NCBI RefSeq assembly: GCF_900104525.1
Contig: NZ_LT629711.1
Location: 2,604,001-2,668,000, forward strand
Direction: 5' to 3'
Length of the DNA stretch: 64,000 bases
Origin: Pedococcus dokdonensis
GTDB lineage: Bacteria; Actinomycetota; Actinomycetes; Actinomycetales; Dermatophilaceae
Positions 1 to 7,444 of this stretch are shown piece by piece. Position numbers and translations under genes: made by a program. Under the pieces are notes generated by a model. It saw nothing but the letters and a program-made list of their open reading frames with translations. It was not told the DNA's origin and made no database searches. The stretch's first letter is position 1, and each line of letters starts with the position of its first letter.

Positions 1-1
1 C

Positions 2-148
2 CCCGAGTCGTCGTCGGCCGTGAACACCTACCCGATCGCCGCCCTGAAGAACAGCAGGAACGCCACCGCAGCCGCGGCCTTCGTGCAGGCGGTCACCGGC
101 GACCTCGGTCAGGGCATCCTCGCGGCGGCCGGGTTCGGGAAGCCCTGA
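2..148 (+). CDS. modA: Molybdate ABC transporter substrate-binding protein, C-terminal fragment
   Basis: An open frame enters from the left edge and stops at 146-148. The last 48 residues include [11 protein letters not shown] and end in [12 protein letters not shown], which looks like the tail of a periplasmic-type molybdate-binding lipoprotein; this class typically ends with a helix followed by a short FG-rich tail. Identification rests mainly on the next two genes, which encode the matching permease and ATPase with the same orientation and only 11 bases of spacing. The protein would capture molybdate outside the membrane and deliver it to ModB. The start and signal peptide lie outside the window. 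Confidence 0.8.
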   Translation, partial: PESSSAVNTYPIAALKNSRNATAAAAFVQAVTGDLGQGILAAAGFGKP

Positions 149-159
149 CGAGCCCCGTC

Positions 160-975
160 GTGCCCCACACCCCCCGACCCCGCCCCGTCCCCGGACGACC
201 GCGGCTGGGCCTGCCCGCCTGGGTGTTCGTCCCCGCCGCGGTCGGCGGGCTGTTCGTGGTGCTCCCCCTCGTGGCGATGCTCACCCGGGTCGAGTGGCGC
301 AGCTTCGGGTCGCTGATCACCTCCGACTCGTCCCGAGCGGCCCTCGAGCTCAGTCTGCGGACGTCGCTGGTGAGCACCCTGCTGTGCGTCCTGCTCGGCG
401 TCCCGATGGCGCTCGTGCTGGCGCGGACCGACTTCCCGGGCCAGACGATCGCCCGCTCGCTGGTCCTCCTCCCGCTGGTCCTGCCGCCGGTGGTCGGGGG
501 CATCGCGCTGCTCTACACGTTCGGGCGGCGCGGCCTGCTCGGCCACTCGATGGAGGTGCTCGGGCTCCAGATCGCGTTCTCCACCACCGCGGTGGTGATG
601 GCCCAGACGTTCGTCGCGCTGCCGTTCCTCGTGGTGAGCCTCGAGGGCGCGCTCCGCACGGGCGGCCAGCGCTTCGAGGAGGTGGCCGCCACCCTCGGCG
701 CCCGGCCGACCACGGTGTTCCTCCGCGTGACGCTCCCCCTGGTGCTGCCCGGGCTCGCGTCCGGTGCGGTGCTCGCGTTCGCGCGGGCCCTGGGCGAGTT
801 CGGCGCGACGATCACGTTCGCCGGCAGCCTGCAAGGGGTCACCCGGACCCTGCCGCTCGAGATCTACCTCCAGCGCGAGACCGAACCGCAGGCTGCCGTG
901 GCTCTGTCGCTCGTGCTGGTCGTCGTCGCCACGGTGGTCATCGCCCTCACCCGACGGTCGAGGTCGGCGCTGTGA
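160..975 (+). CDS. modB: Molybdate ABC transporter permease
   Basis: 271 aa from a GTG start, 11 bases after modA. It has a basic N-terminus, then about five hydrophobic membrane segments, and the cytoplasmic EAA loop of binding-protein-dependent permeases around residues 168-192 ([15 protein letters not shown] followed by a leucine/proline-rich stretch), which docks on the ATPase. Length is normal for ModB. It forms the membrane channel for molybdate, needed for molybdenum cofactor enzymes such as nitrate reductase. The stop lies 13 bases before the modC GTG, so the three genes are almost certainly one transcript. A sulfate-type permease is the main alternative, but the ModA/ModC context favours molybdate. 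Confidence 0.9.
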   Translation: MPHTPRPRPVPGRPRLGLPAWVFVPAAVGGLFVVLPLVAMLTRVEWRSFGSLITSDSSRAALELSLRTSLVSTLLCVLLGVPMALVLARTDFPGQTIARSLVLLPLVLPPVVGGIALLYTFGRRGLLGHSMEVLGLQIAFSTTAVVMAQTFVALPFLVVSLEGALRTGGQRFEEVAATLGARPTTVFLRVTLPLVLPGLASGAVLAFARALGEFGATITFAGSLQGVTRTLPLEIYLQRETEPQAAVALSLVLVVVATVVIALTRRSRSAL

Positions 976-988
976 GCGAGGTCGCGCG

Positions 989-2041
989 GTGAAGCTCGAG
1001 GCCCGGGTGGGCTTTCCTGACCGTGACGTCGACCTCGACCTCGCGGTTGCCGCAGGTCGCACGCTCGCCCTGCTCGGGCCGAACGGCGCCGGCAAGTCCA
1101 CCCTGCTCGCCTCGGTCGCCGGACTGCTCCGTCCCGCGGCCGGTCGCATCACCCTCGACGACCGAGCGCTCTACTCGCACAACGGAAGTGACGACGCCAG
1201 CTGGGTGCCGCCGCACGCCCGTGGCGTCGCCCTGCTCGCCCAGGAAGCCCGCCTCTTCCCCCACCTGTCCGTCCTCGACAACGTCGCCTTCGGTCCCCGC
1301 AGTGCCGGTATGCCGCGTGGCCGCGCCCGCGAGGTGGCTCACGACTGGCTCACCCAGGTGGATGCGGGGGAGTTCGCCGAGCGTCGACCGTCGGCGCTGT
1401 CTGGTGGACAGGCGCAACGCGTCGCCATCGCCAGGGCCCTCGCCACCGAGCCGCACCTGCTGTTGCTCGACGAGCCGTTGTCCGCCCTCGACGTCGACTC
1501 CGCCCCGGCGATCCGCCAGCTGCTGCGCCGCGTGCTCGAGGGTCGCACGACGATCCTGGTCACCCACGACATCCTCGACGCGGTCCTGCTCGCCGACGAC
1601 GTCGCCGTCCTCGAGGCCGGACGAGTCGTCGAGCAGGGACCCACCGCGCGCGTCCTGACCCGCCCGACGAGCCGGTTCGCCGCTCGGATCGCGGGTCTCA
1701 ACCTGGTGCGGGGCACCGCTCACGGCACCACGGTCACGACATCGACCGGGCTGCACGTGGAGGGCCTGAGCGACGACCCGCTCCCCGACGGTGCGGCCGC
1801 CGTCGCCGTGTTCAGCCCGAGTGCGGTCGGCGTCTACCGGCAGGCGCCGGCCGGCAGCCCCCGCAACGTCGTGCACGCCAGAGTGACCGAGCTGGAACCG
1901 CACGGGCACCAGGTGCGGGTGCACACGGCACACCTGTCCGCGGACGTCACCCCCGCGGCGGTCGCCGAGCTGGACCTCGCCCCGGGGGCAGAGGTCGTGC
2001 TCACCGTCAAGGCCAGCGAGGTGGCCGTCTACGCCGCGTGA
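989..2041 (+). CDS. modC: Molybdate ABC transporter ATP-binding protein
   Basis: 350 aa. The GTG at 989 is chosen because the protein then begins VKLEARVGFPDRD, the usual ModC beginning; the frame is open further upstream only through overlap with modB. Walker A is GPNGAGKST (about residue 32), the ABC signature is LSGGQAQRVAIARAL and Walker B is LLLLDEPLSALD, followed by the switch histidine in LVTHD. The C-terminal ~65 residues form a TOBE-like oxyanion-sensing domain. It powers ModB. One copy of the window-wide GTATGCCG octamer lies inside it at 1308. Confidence 0.92.
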   Translation: MKLEARVGFPDRDVDLDLAVAAGRTLALLGPNGAGKSTLLASVAGLLRPAAGRITLDDRALYSHNGSDDASWVPPHARGVALLAQEARLFPHLSVLDNVAFGPRSAGMPRGRAREVAHDWLTQVDAGEFAERRPSALSGGQAQRVAIARALATEPHLLLLDEPLSALDVDSAPAIRQLLRRVLEGRTTILVTHDILDAVLLADDVAVLEAGRVVEQGPTARVLTRPTSRFAARIAGLNLVRGTAHGTTVTTSTGLHVEGLSDDPLPDGAAAVAVFSPSAVGVYRQAPAGSPRNVVHARVTELEPHGHQVRVHTAHLSADVTPAAVAELDLAPGAEVVLTVKASEVAVYAA

Positions 2042-2068
2042 CGGGCCGTCATCCCCCACACTCTCCTC

Positions 2069-2662
2069 ATGGCCACCGACTCCGCGCTTGACACCCGGCC
2101 CCGCCGCGGGTGGTGGGCGCCCGCGCTCGTGATGGCACTGACCGTCGGTCAGCTGGGCGTGGGCGCGTTCGCCGGCCTGCAACAGTTCGAGGGCAAGGCA
2201 TTCGGGGCCAGGCTGGTCGCCTACCCGGTGATGATGCTCGTCGTCCCCGGGGCGTGGTGGCTGGTGCACCGTGGCCGGGACGTGCGCGTGCCGTGGGGCG
2301 CCTTCGCGCTCGTCATGGCACCGTTCCTGATCGACGTCACCGGCAACACGCTCGACCTCTACGACTCGGTCGTGTGGTGGGACGACGCCAACCACTTCGT
2401 CAACTGGGTCCTGCTCTGTGCGGGGCTGGGGCTGTTGCTGCTCAACGGGATCCGCACCGCGTGGGCCCGGGTGCTGCTGGTCACCGGGCTGGGCGCGGTG
2501 CTGGCCATCGGGTGGGAGCTGGGTGAGTGGTACACCTTCATCCGGCACGGCACCGAGCTGGACACCGCATACCAGGACACCCTCGGTGACGAGGCGCTCG
2601 GCACCCTCGGCGCCTTCGTGGCCGGGCTGGTCCTGCGGCGACCCGGCCCTCGTCCCGACTGA
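2069..2662 (+). CDS. YjdF/DUF2238-like integral membrane protein
   Basis: 197 aa with five or six hydrophobic segments. Conserved polar motifs sit between them: WWDDANHFVNW (about 112-122), GWELGEWYTF (about 148-157) and YQDTLGDEALGTLGAF (about 168-183). This spacing of Asp/His, Glu and DTxGD residues matches the uncharacterised YjdF (DUF2238) family. Acidic and histidine residues at membrane borders could bind a metal, but no function is established. It lies 27 bases after modC on the same strand, so it may be read through from the molybdate operon, although a link to molybdate is only positional. Confidence 0.7.
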   Translation: MATDSALDTRPRRGWWAPALVMALTVGQLGVGAFAGLQQFEGKAFGARLVAYPVMMLVVPGAWWLVHRGRDVRVPWGAFALVMAPFLIDVTGNTLDLYDSVVWWDDANHFVNWVLLCAGLGLLLLNGIRTAWARVLLVTGLGAVLAIGWELGEWYTFIRHGTELDTAYQDTLGDEALGTLGAFVAGLVLRRPGPRPD

Positions 2663-2666
2663 CTGG

Positions 2667-3092
2667 TCAGGCCTGCGCTTCGGAGCCCTCGCCGGCCTGC
2701 TCGCGCGCCGCCAGGGCGGCGGCGTAGTCGGGCAGCTCCTGGAGCGCGAAGTGGTTGCCGTCCGGGTCCTCGAAGTGGGTGAACCGGCCCCAGGGCAGGT
2801 CCTCCACGTCGGTGACGTCGACGCCACGGGCCTTCAGCTCGTCGTGCGCCGCGTCGGCGTCGGCGACCACCACCTGGATGTACTGCTTCGCGCCGTCGGC
2901 CAGCATGTCCATGCCCTTGACGAAGCAGAAGGAGCAGGCCGACCCGGGCGGGGTGATCTGGACGAACCGGAGGCCGGCCTCCTCGATGACCTGGTCCTGG
3001 TCGGCCTTCCACCCCACGACGTCCTCGTAGAACGCCTTGGTGCGGTCGATGTCGGTGACGTTCATGGGAATGAGCTCGATCTTGTAGTCCAT
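2667..3092 (-). CDS. VOC (glyoxalase/bleomycin resistance) family protein
   Basis: 141 aa. The ATG at 3092 (MDYKIELIPMNVTDIDR) is preferred over an in-frame upstream start because GAGAGGA stands about 8 bases before it. The protein has one long VOC repeat pair: the DIDRTKAFYEDVVGW opening strand-helix, the QYIQVVVADADAAHDELK second module, and the DPDGNHFALQE ending typical of the family. Members bind a divalent metal and act as lyases, dioxygenases or drug-binding proteins; the substrate cannot be told here. It is convergent with the YjdF-like gene, with only 4 bases between stops. Confidence 0.8.
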   Translation of the reverse strand: MDYKIELIPMNVTDIDRTKAFYEDVVGWKADQDQVIEEAGLRFVQITPPGSACSFCFVKGMDMLADGAKQYIQVVVADADAAHDELKARGVDVTDVEDLPWGRFTHFEDPDGNHFALQELPDYAAALAAREQAGEGSEAQA

Positions 3093-3216
3093 GACCTGAT
3101 CCTCTCGTCGCAACCCCGCCCTCCGAGGTTCTGGTCCCAGGCTAAGGAGGCTTCCGGCCAGTTCCTGACCGCAATGGACTCGGGATGGAGCGCAGCGCGC
3201 GCGGCGTTCCGAGGGG

Positions 3217-3474
3217 TCAGCTGGCCGGTTCGTGGGGACAACGACGGTGCAGCTCCTCGATGATCTCCTGCTCGCGCGCCAGTGCGGCCAGCCGCTCGGG
3301 GGTGGTCTCGTCAGCGGCGGTGGCGACCGACCAGTGGACCGGCCGGGTGGCGTCCTCGAGGGCCGCGAGCTCGGTCAGCAGCTCACGCACCGACGGGTGG
3401 GTCTTCTCGATGGGGTCGACGCCCGGTGCGGGGACTGCCGTGGGGGGCGCTGGGGCCTGCGCGGACTCGGTCAC
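3217..3474 (-). CDS. Small hypothetical protein
   Basis: 85 aa, not recognised. I choose the GTG at 3474 because GGAGG lies six bases upstream. A longer reading from a TTG at 3558 is possible, but that TTG is the first half of TTGACA, a perfect -35 hexamer, so it is more likely promoter. The protein has a proline/alanine-rich beginning and a predicted helical body with EKTHPSVRELLTELAALE and a C-terminal REQEIIEELHRRCPHE. There is no signal peptide or membrane segment. It may be a small cytosolic regulator or binding partner, which is only a guess. Confidence 0.5.
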   Translation of the reverse strand: MTESAQAPAPPTAVPAPGVDPIEKTHPSVRELLTELAALEDATRPVHWSVATAADETTPERLAALAREQEIIEELHRRCPHEPAS

Positions 3475-3534
3475 TGCGGCCTCCGGGGGATCGCGGAATG
3501 GGTCGCCCCGACTGCTTGAAGCCCTGTGATCATC

Positions 3535-3558
3535 ATCCGAATTGTCGCGTTCTGTCAA
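3535..3558 (-). promoter_or_regulatory. Candidate -35 box upstream of the small hypothetical gene
   Basis: On the minus strand TTGACA at 3558-3553 is followed after 17-18 bases by TGATGAT, a plausible -10 region. This is one of very few TTGACA hexamers in this GC-rich window and explains why an in-frame TTG here should not be taken as a start codon. Confidence 0.45.
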
Positions 3559-3587
3559 CGCTCGCGAGACCTACGAGGCGTCGGGCA

Positions 3588-4421
3588 TCAGAGCTCGTGG
3601 GGGTGGACGTGGGCGTCGTGAGAGGCCACCCGGAGGGATCGTGCATCGAGGTCGGTGACCCTGACGTCCTCGAGCGGCGCCACCCGGTGGGCGCGCTGCC
3701 ACCACCGGACGAGAGCAGCCACCACCAGTGGACCCTGCCTGGGGTCGGCGTCGTAACCCAGCCGTGAACCGCTGGCGTGCAGGCCGTAGACGACGTGCGT
3801 GACCCGGAGCCCGCCCTGCGGGCCGCGCTGCGACGACTCGACGCAGACCAGGTCGTGCACCAGCCCGAGCTCCGACCCGTCGTCGGCGAAGACCCGTGCG
3901 CCGAGCACGTCGTTGACCGAGGTCGTCGAGTCGTCGTCGGGCAGCGGACGGCGCGACGCGGTCGATCCGCCCGGCTCGGGTCGACCCGACGACCCGCCCG
4001 AACCAGCCCGCTCGTCACCGCCGCCCTTGGCCCCCGGGATCCTCGAGACCACGAACTCGTCGAGCCACCTCTCGAGCCCGAAGGACGAGGAAAGACCGGT
4101 CGCCGCCCGCGCGCTCACCTCGATCGCGGCGCCGATGCGGCTGACCTCGGCGATCGGCACGAAGCTGGCGCGCGGGTGGGGGTCCGGGTGCAGGCGGCGC
4201 CAGATCGCTATCACCCACGTGCCCAGCTTGCCGGGTAGCCCTCGGCCCAGGGCAGCCGGACCGATCTGCAGGCCGGTCACGGTCCAGCGGTCACCGTCCA
4301 CCGCCAGGCCCAGGTCGTCGACGTTGCCGAGCAGCTCGCCGCCGGGACCGACGACCTGGTGGTCGAGGATCCGCAGGGCGACGCGGTGGCGGGTCGGCGC
4401 GGTGGTCCGCTTCGCGGTCAC
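3588..4421 (-). CDS. PRC-barrel domain protein, two barrels
   Basis: 277 aa, GTG start two bases before the NRAMP stop, so translation is probably coupled. Residues about 15-55 (ILDHQVVGPGGELLGNVDDL) and about 165-195 (VNDVLGARVFADDGSELGLV) are two PRC-barrel beginnings, the small beta-barrel found in RimM and photosynthetic reaction-centre H subunits. A glycine/serine-rich linker (about 130-160) separates them. PRC barrels are usually protein- or membrane-docking modules. Sitting last in an operon with an NRAMP-like carrier and a lipoprotein, it could regulate or scaffold the carrier. No enzyme motif is visible. The pairing with a transporter is the most informative clue. Confidence 0.65.
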   Translation of the reverse strand: MTAKRTTAPTRHRVALRILDHQVVGPGGELLGNVDDLGLAVDGDRWTVTGLQIGPAALGRGLPGKLGTWVIAIWRRLHPDPHPRASFVPIAEVSRIGAAIEVSARAATGLSSSFGLERWLDEFVVSRIPGAKGGGDERAGSGGSSGRPEPGGSTASRRPLPDDDSTTSVNDVLGARVFADDGSELGLVHDLVCVESSQRGPQGGLRVTHVVYGLHASGSRLGYDADPRQGPLVVAALVRWWQRAHRVAPLEDVRVTDLDARSLRVASHDAHVHPHEL

Positions 4422-4422
4422 G

Positions 4423-5652
4423 TCACTGCCCCGCCTTCGTGAGCACCATCAGGGGGATCGCGGCCGCGGCCGCGACGAGGACGATCACGAGGTAGAGGCT
4501 GCCCAGGCCGTTGGCCAGCCGTCCGTTCACGTGGCGGCCCATGTAGGTGCGGTCGTTGGCCACCACCAGGATCGGGAAGTAGGTCAACGGCAGGGCGATG
4601 GCGCTGAAGACCACTGAGTACTCGGTCAGCATGATGGGGTCGACCGTGGTGAGCAGCACCCCGACCGCCGCGATGGACGACACCAGCAGCACGGTGTGGA
4701 AGCGAGCGGCCCTGAGCGGCTCGACGTACTTGCCCCACTGCCAACCGAAGTACTGCGCGATGCTGTAGCCCACCGACAGCCCGGTCTCGCACGCCGCCCC
4801 GAACGTCGCGGCGAAGAAGCCCAACAACACCAGAGCCAGCCCCAGCTTGCCCAGCGCGATCGTCACGGGGAGGGCGATCTGGCCGAGGGTGTCGACCTGG
4901 ATCGCGTTGGGCTGGAAGACGACGGTGGCGCACCCGGCGATCGCCAGGGACAGCAGGCCACCGAGGGGAAAGCCGATGAAGACGTTGGCGCGCATGGTGC
5001 CAAGGTCCTTGGCCTTCCACCCCTCCTCGACACCACCTGAGGAGAAGAAGAAGACCTCGTATGGCGTCATGGCCGCGCCGAACAGGCCGACCGCGTAGTA
5101 GAAGTAGGTCAGGTGGCTCTCGTCGTGGGGGATGAGTGGGCGAGATGCCTGTCGCCACAACGCATCCCAGTCAGGACCGAGCTGCCACAACGCCACCGCG
5201 AAGACGATCAGCGACAGCCCGGCGAGTCCGAAGGCGTTCTCCAGGATCGAGAACTTGACCCTCCACAGGACCAGCCAGACCGCGGCGCCCACCACCGGGA
5301 TCCAGAGGTAGGGGTTGACGCTCGTGGCCAGCTGGAGGGCGAGGGCGACGCCTCCGATCTCCGCGATGTAGGTGAGCAGGGTGACCGCCATCGACGCCAC
5401 CAGGTTGGCCAGACCCATCCGCGGCCCGAGCCGTTCGCGGATCAGGTCGAACGTCGCCCGGCCCGACACCGCTGCGACCCGGCCGCTCATCTCGGCGAAG
5501 ACGCAGATGCCGACGATGCCCACGATGACGACCCAGCCCAGCGACATACCGAACCGCGACCCGACCAGGCCGTTGGTGACCAGGTCCCCGATGTCGACGA
5601 AACCCCCGATGGCAGTGAGGATCCCGAGCGCCACGGCGAAGAGCTTCTTCAC
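4423..5652 (-). CDS. Divergent NRAMP/SLC11-family metal transporter
   Basis: 409 aa with about eleven hydrophobic segments and the NRAMP fold order, GTG start overlapping the lipoprotein stop by four bases. The family's metal-site signatures are altered. In helix 1 the usual DPGN is replaced by DIGD (in GGFVDIGDLVTNG, about residues 17-29). In helix 6 the usual MPH is replaced by TPYE (in AAMTPYEVFFFSSG, about 195-208). The changes add acidic residues and remove the soft methionine ligand, which by knowledge of the family suggests a harder cation than Mn/Fe, for example Mg2+ or another ion; that is inference. Partners are a 30-aa peptide, a lipoprotein and a PRC-barrel protein. Confidence 0.8.
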   Translation of the reverse strand: MKKLFAVALGILTAIGGFVDIGDLVTNGLVGSRFGMSLGWVVIVGIVGICVFAEMSGRVAAVSGRATFDLIRERLGPRMGLANLVASMAVTLLTYIAEIGGVALALQLATSVNPYLWIPVVGAAVWLVLWRVKFSILENAFGLAGLSLIVFAVALWQLGPDWDALWRQASRPLIPHDESHLTYFYYAVGLFGAAMTPYEVFFFSSGGVEEGWKAKDLGTMRANVFIGFPLGGLLSLAIAGCATVVFQPNAIQVDTLGQIALPVTIALGKLGLALVLLGFFAATFGAACETGLSVGYSIAQYFGWQWGKYVEPLRAARFHTVLLVSSIAAVGVLLTTVDPIMLTEYSVVFSAIALPLTYFPILVVANDRTYMGRHVNGRLANGLGSLYLVIVLVAAAAAIPLMVLTKAGQ

Positions 5653-6107
5653 TCGAGGCCCTCCTTGGCATCGTCCATGCGGTCGGCCAGCTCGGCCAGC
5701 TCCCTCGCACTCGCCTGCATCTGGCCGACGTCGTCGCGGCGCACCGCCAGCCGGGCCGTCGCGAACGCGTCCGCGGTGTCGCCCAAGAGGTCCATGACGT
5801 CGTTGCGCAGGTCGTCCTGTCCGGCCACCGGGGGGTCGACGTTGCCGAAGCTGTCCTCGATCGGGCCGATGGCAGACTCGCCCGCGGTGACGACAGTGTC
5901 GGCGTACGCGTTGGTGACCTTGCCCTGCGCCCGGGTGCGCAGCACCAGCGAGCCGGTGCGCGCTTCACTGATCGCGGACGAGAGCGCGGCCTCCGCGTTG
6001 GCCTCGAAGGCCCCCGAGTCCGGCGCAGGCACGACACATCCGCCGAGCGCGAGGACGGCCACGGTGGCAGCTGCCAGCGCTGGACCGAGTCGTCGAAGCC
6101 CACTCAC
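5649..6107 (-). CDS. Lipoprotein partner of the NRAMP-like carrier
   Basis: 152 aa from the GTG at 6107. The N-terminus is VSGLRRLGPALAAATVAVLALGG followed by the lipid-modified cysteine (lipobox LGGC), so it should be anchored on the outer face of the membrane. The mature part is helical and acidic, with no known domain that I recognise; EARTGSLVLRTRAQGKVTNAYAD and a C-terminal ASARELAELADRMDD suggest a helical bundle. The start overlaps the stop of a 30-aa peptide by four bases (GTGA) and the end overlaps the carrier start by four bases, giving tightly coupled translation. A metal-handling or accessory role for the carrier is inferred from this arrangement. Confidence 0.7.
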   Translation of the reverse strand: MSGLRRLGPALAAATVAVLALGGCVVPAPDSGAFEANAEAALSSAISEARTGSLVLRTRAQGKVTNAYADTVVTAGESAIGPIEDSFGNVDPPVAGQDDLRNDVMDLLGDTADAFATARLAVRRDDVGQMQASARELAELADRMDDAKEGLE

Positions 6108-6196
6108 CGCGGCCGCCTCAGGAGCACGTAGCCCAGCACGCCGAGCATGCACAGATAGATGAGCCACCCCCCTGCCAGGGCAAGCCCTTCGGTCAA
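6104..6196 (-). CDS. 30-residue single-pass membrane peptide
   Basis: A TTG start at 6196 is preceded by GAGGTGAAG at good Shine-Dalgarno spacing. It encodes (M)TEGLALAGGWLIYLCMLGVL and ends in LRRPR, a single hydrophobic helix with a positively charged C-terminus. The stop overlaps the lipoprotein start as GTGA. The combination of a clean ribosome site, full membrane-helix composition and coupled junction makes a real small protein likely. Small single-helix subunits often stabilise or tune transporters, so it may be an accessory subunit of the NRAMP-like carrier. The TTG start is the main uncertainty. Confidence 0.55.
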   Translation of the reverse strand: MTEGLALAGGWLIYLCMLGVLGYVLLRRPR

Positions 6197-6227
6197 TGCT
6201 TCACCTCGTTCGTCGGGTGTGCAACGA

Positions 6228-6497
6228 CTAGTGGTTGCGCAGGGCGGTGATCAGCTCTGCCTTCGACATCGACGAGCGGCCCTCGATGCCGAGCTCGGCG
6301 GCGCGCTTGGCCAGGTCCTTCTTGGTCCAGTCCTCGTAGTCCCCACTGCGACCGCCCTTGGCTCCCACGGCCTTCCGCGACGTGTTCGAGGCGGCGTTGG
6401 AGATGCGGGCGGCCTTCTCCTTGCTGGCGCCGTCGTCACGCAACGCCTCGTACATCTCCGGGTCCTTGACGGACGGACCGGGCTTGCGTGCAGGCAT
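6228..6497 (-). CDS. Rho termination factor N-terminal (Rho_N/SAP-like) domain protein
   Basis: 89 aa with AGGAGG closely before its ATG. The N-terminal half is basic (MPARKPGPSVKDPEMYEALRD, then KEKAARISNAASN) and resembles small stress-plasmid proteins; the C-terminal half, EDWTKKDLAKRAAELGIEGRS then MSKAELITALRNH, is a Rho_N helix-extended-helix motif that binds single-stranded nucleic acid or DNA. Likely cytosolic. Upstream is a SigF/SigB-type promoter, so it is probably induced in stress or stationary phase and could protect or compact nucleic acids. Confidence 0.75.
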   Translation of the reverse strand: MPARKPGPSVKDPEMYEALRDDGASKEKAARISNAASNTSRKAVGAKGGRSGDYEDWTKKDLAKRAAELGIEGRSSMSKAELITALRNH

Positions 6498-6568
6498 CGT
6501 GACCTCCTGGACCCCGCGGGGTGGGTGTGCCGGTGGCGCGAGCGGGCGAGCACGTCACCACTTCGCTC

Positions 6569-6593
6569 GTACCCGGCGCGACCTGACGCAAAC
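6569..6593 (-). promoter_or_regulatory. SigF/SigB-type promoter of the Rho_N gene
   Basis: Minus strand: GTTT at 6593-6590, 15 bases, then GGGTAC at 6574-6569. This matches the GTTT-N14-16-GGGTA pattern known for actinobacterial SigB/SigF promoters. Confidence 0.65.
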
Positions 6594-6679
6594 GGCGACG
6601 TTTGGGCACCGCGGCGCCGGGGCACCATACGAGGCGCAGGCACCGCCGCCCGGTGGTCCACGGGCGAAGGAGGGAACAG

Positions 6680-7381
6680 TTGTCCGACAGCCTCACCCGA
6701 GCCAGCGGGATCGTCTTCGACCTCGACGGCACGCTGGTCGACTCGACGTACGTACACACACTCTGCTGGTGGGAGGCCCTGCAGCAGTTCGGTCACGAGC
6801 GCCCGATGGCTGCGGTGCACCACACCGTGGGCATGGGCGCCGACCACCTGCTCGACCACCTGCTCGGCGACGGCCGCGACCGCAGCCAGGACGACGCCGT
6901 CACCGCAGCACACGACGTCCTGTTCAGCACCTGGCACGAGCGGTTGCACCCGCTCCCGTCGGCGCGCACCCTGTTGAACTGGTGCCGCGACGCGGGCCTG
7001 ACGGTCGGGCTGGCGTCGTCCGGTGGGCAACGTGACCTCTGGGCGATGATGGACGTGCTCGACCACCCGGACTTCGACGTCATCGTCACCGGCGACGACG
7101 TCGACAGCACCAAGCCCGACACCGACGTCCTGGACGCGGCCCTGGATCGGGCCGGCCTGGACGCCGAGGACGTGCTCGTCGTCGGCGACTCCGTGTGGGA
7201 CATGCAGGCCGCCCGTCGCGCCGGGGTGGTGCCGGTCGGTGTCGCGACCGGCGGCACCAGCGCGCCGGAGCTCGAGTCGGCCGGCGCCGAGCTCACCTAC
7301 CAGGACCTCGCGGCACTGCTGGACGCCCTGCAGGAGGCCAAGCCGGCACCGGTCGCCGGCACGTGGGGCGCCCGTCCCTGA
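6680..7381 (+). CDS. HAD-superfamily hydrolase (phosphatase)
   Basis: 233 aa from a TTG at 6680, chosen because GAAGGAGGGA precedes it and the protein then starts just before motif I. Motif I is FDLDGTLVDS, motif II is in LASSGG, the motif III lysine is in STKPDTDVL and motif IV is VVGDSVWDMQAARRAG. This is the layout of a phosphoglycolate-phosphatase/beta-phosphoglucomutase-like enzyme with a helical cap between motifs I and II. It would cleave a small phosphorylated metabolite in the cytosol; substrate unknown. It is convergent with the sigma factor gene. Confidence 0.85.
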   Translation: MSDSLTRASGIVFDLDGTLVDSTYVHTLCWWEALQQFGHERPMAAVHHTVGMGADHLLDHLLGDGRDRSQDDAVTAAHDVLFSTWHERLHPLPSARTLLNWCRDAGLTVGLASSGGQRDLWAMMDVLDHPDFDVIVTGDDVDSTKPDTDVLDAALDRAGLDAEDVLVVGDSVWDMQAARRAGVVPVGVATGGTSAPELESAGAELTYQDLAALLDALQEAKPAPVAGTWGARP

Positions 7382-7382
7382 G

Positions 7383-7399
7383 GCTGCCGCAGGGGCAGC
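7383..7399. terminator. Short hairpin between HAD hydrolase and sigma factor genes
   Basis: GCTGCC at 7383-7388 and GGCAGC at 7394-7399 form a six-base-pair stem with a five-base loop between convergent genes. No T-run follows, so this is a weak terminator candidate. Confidence 0.35.
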
Positions 7400-7444
7400 A
7401 CTCAGGCACTCACCACAACCGCGGGAGCACCCGCTCGCCGACCT

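Noticed and set aside
3475..3558. TTG at 3558 as the start of the small hypothetical gene
   Set aside because: It is part of a TTGACA box; a GTG with GGAGG lies downstream.
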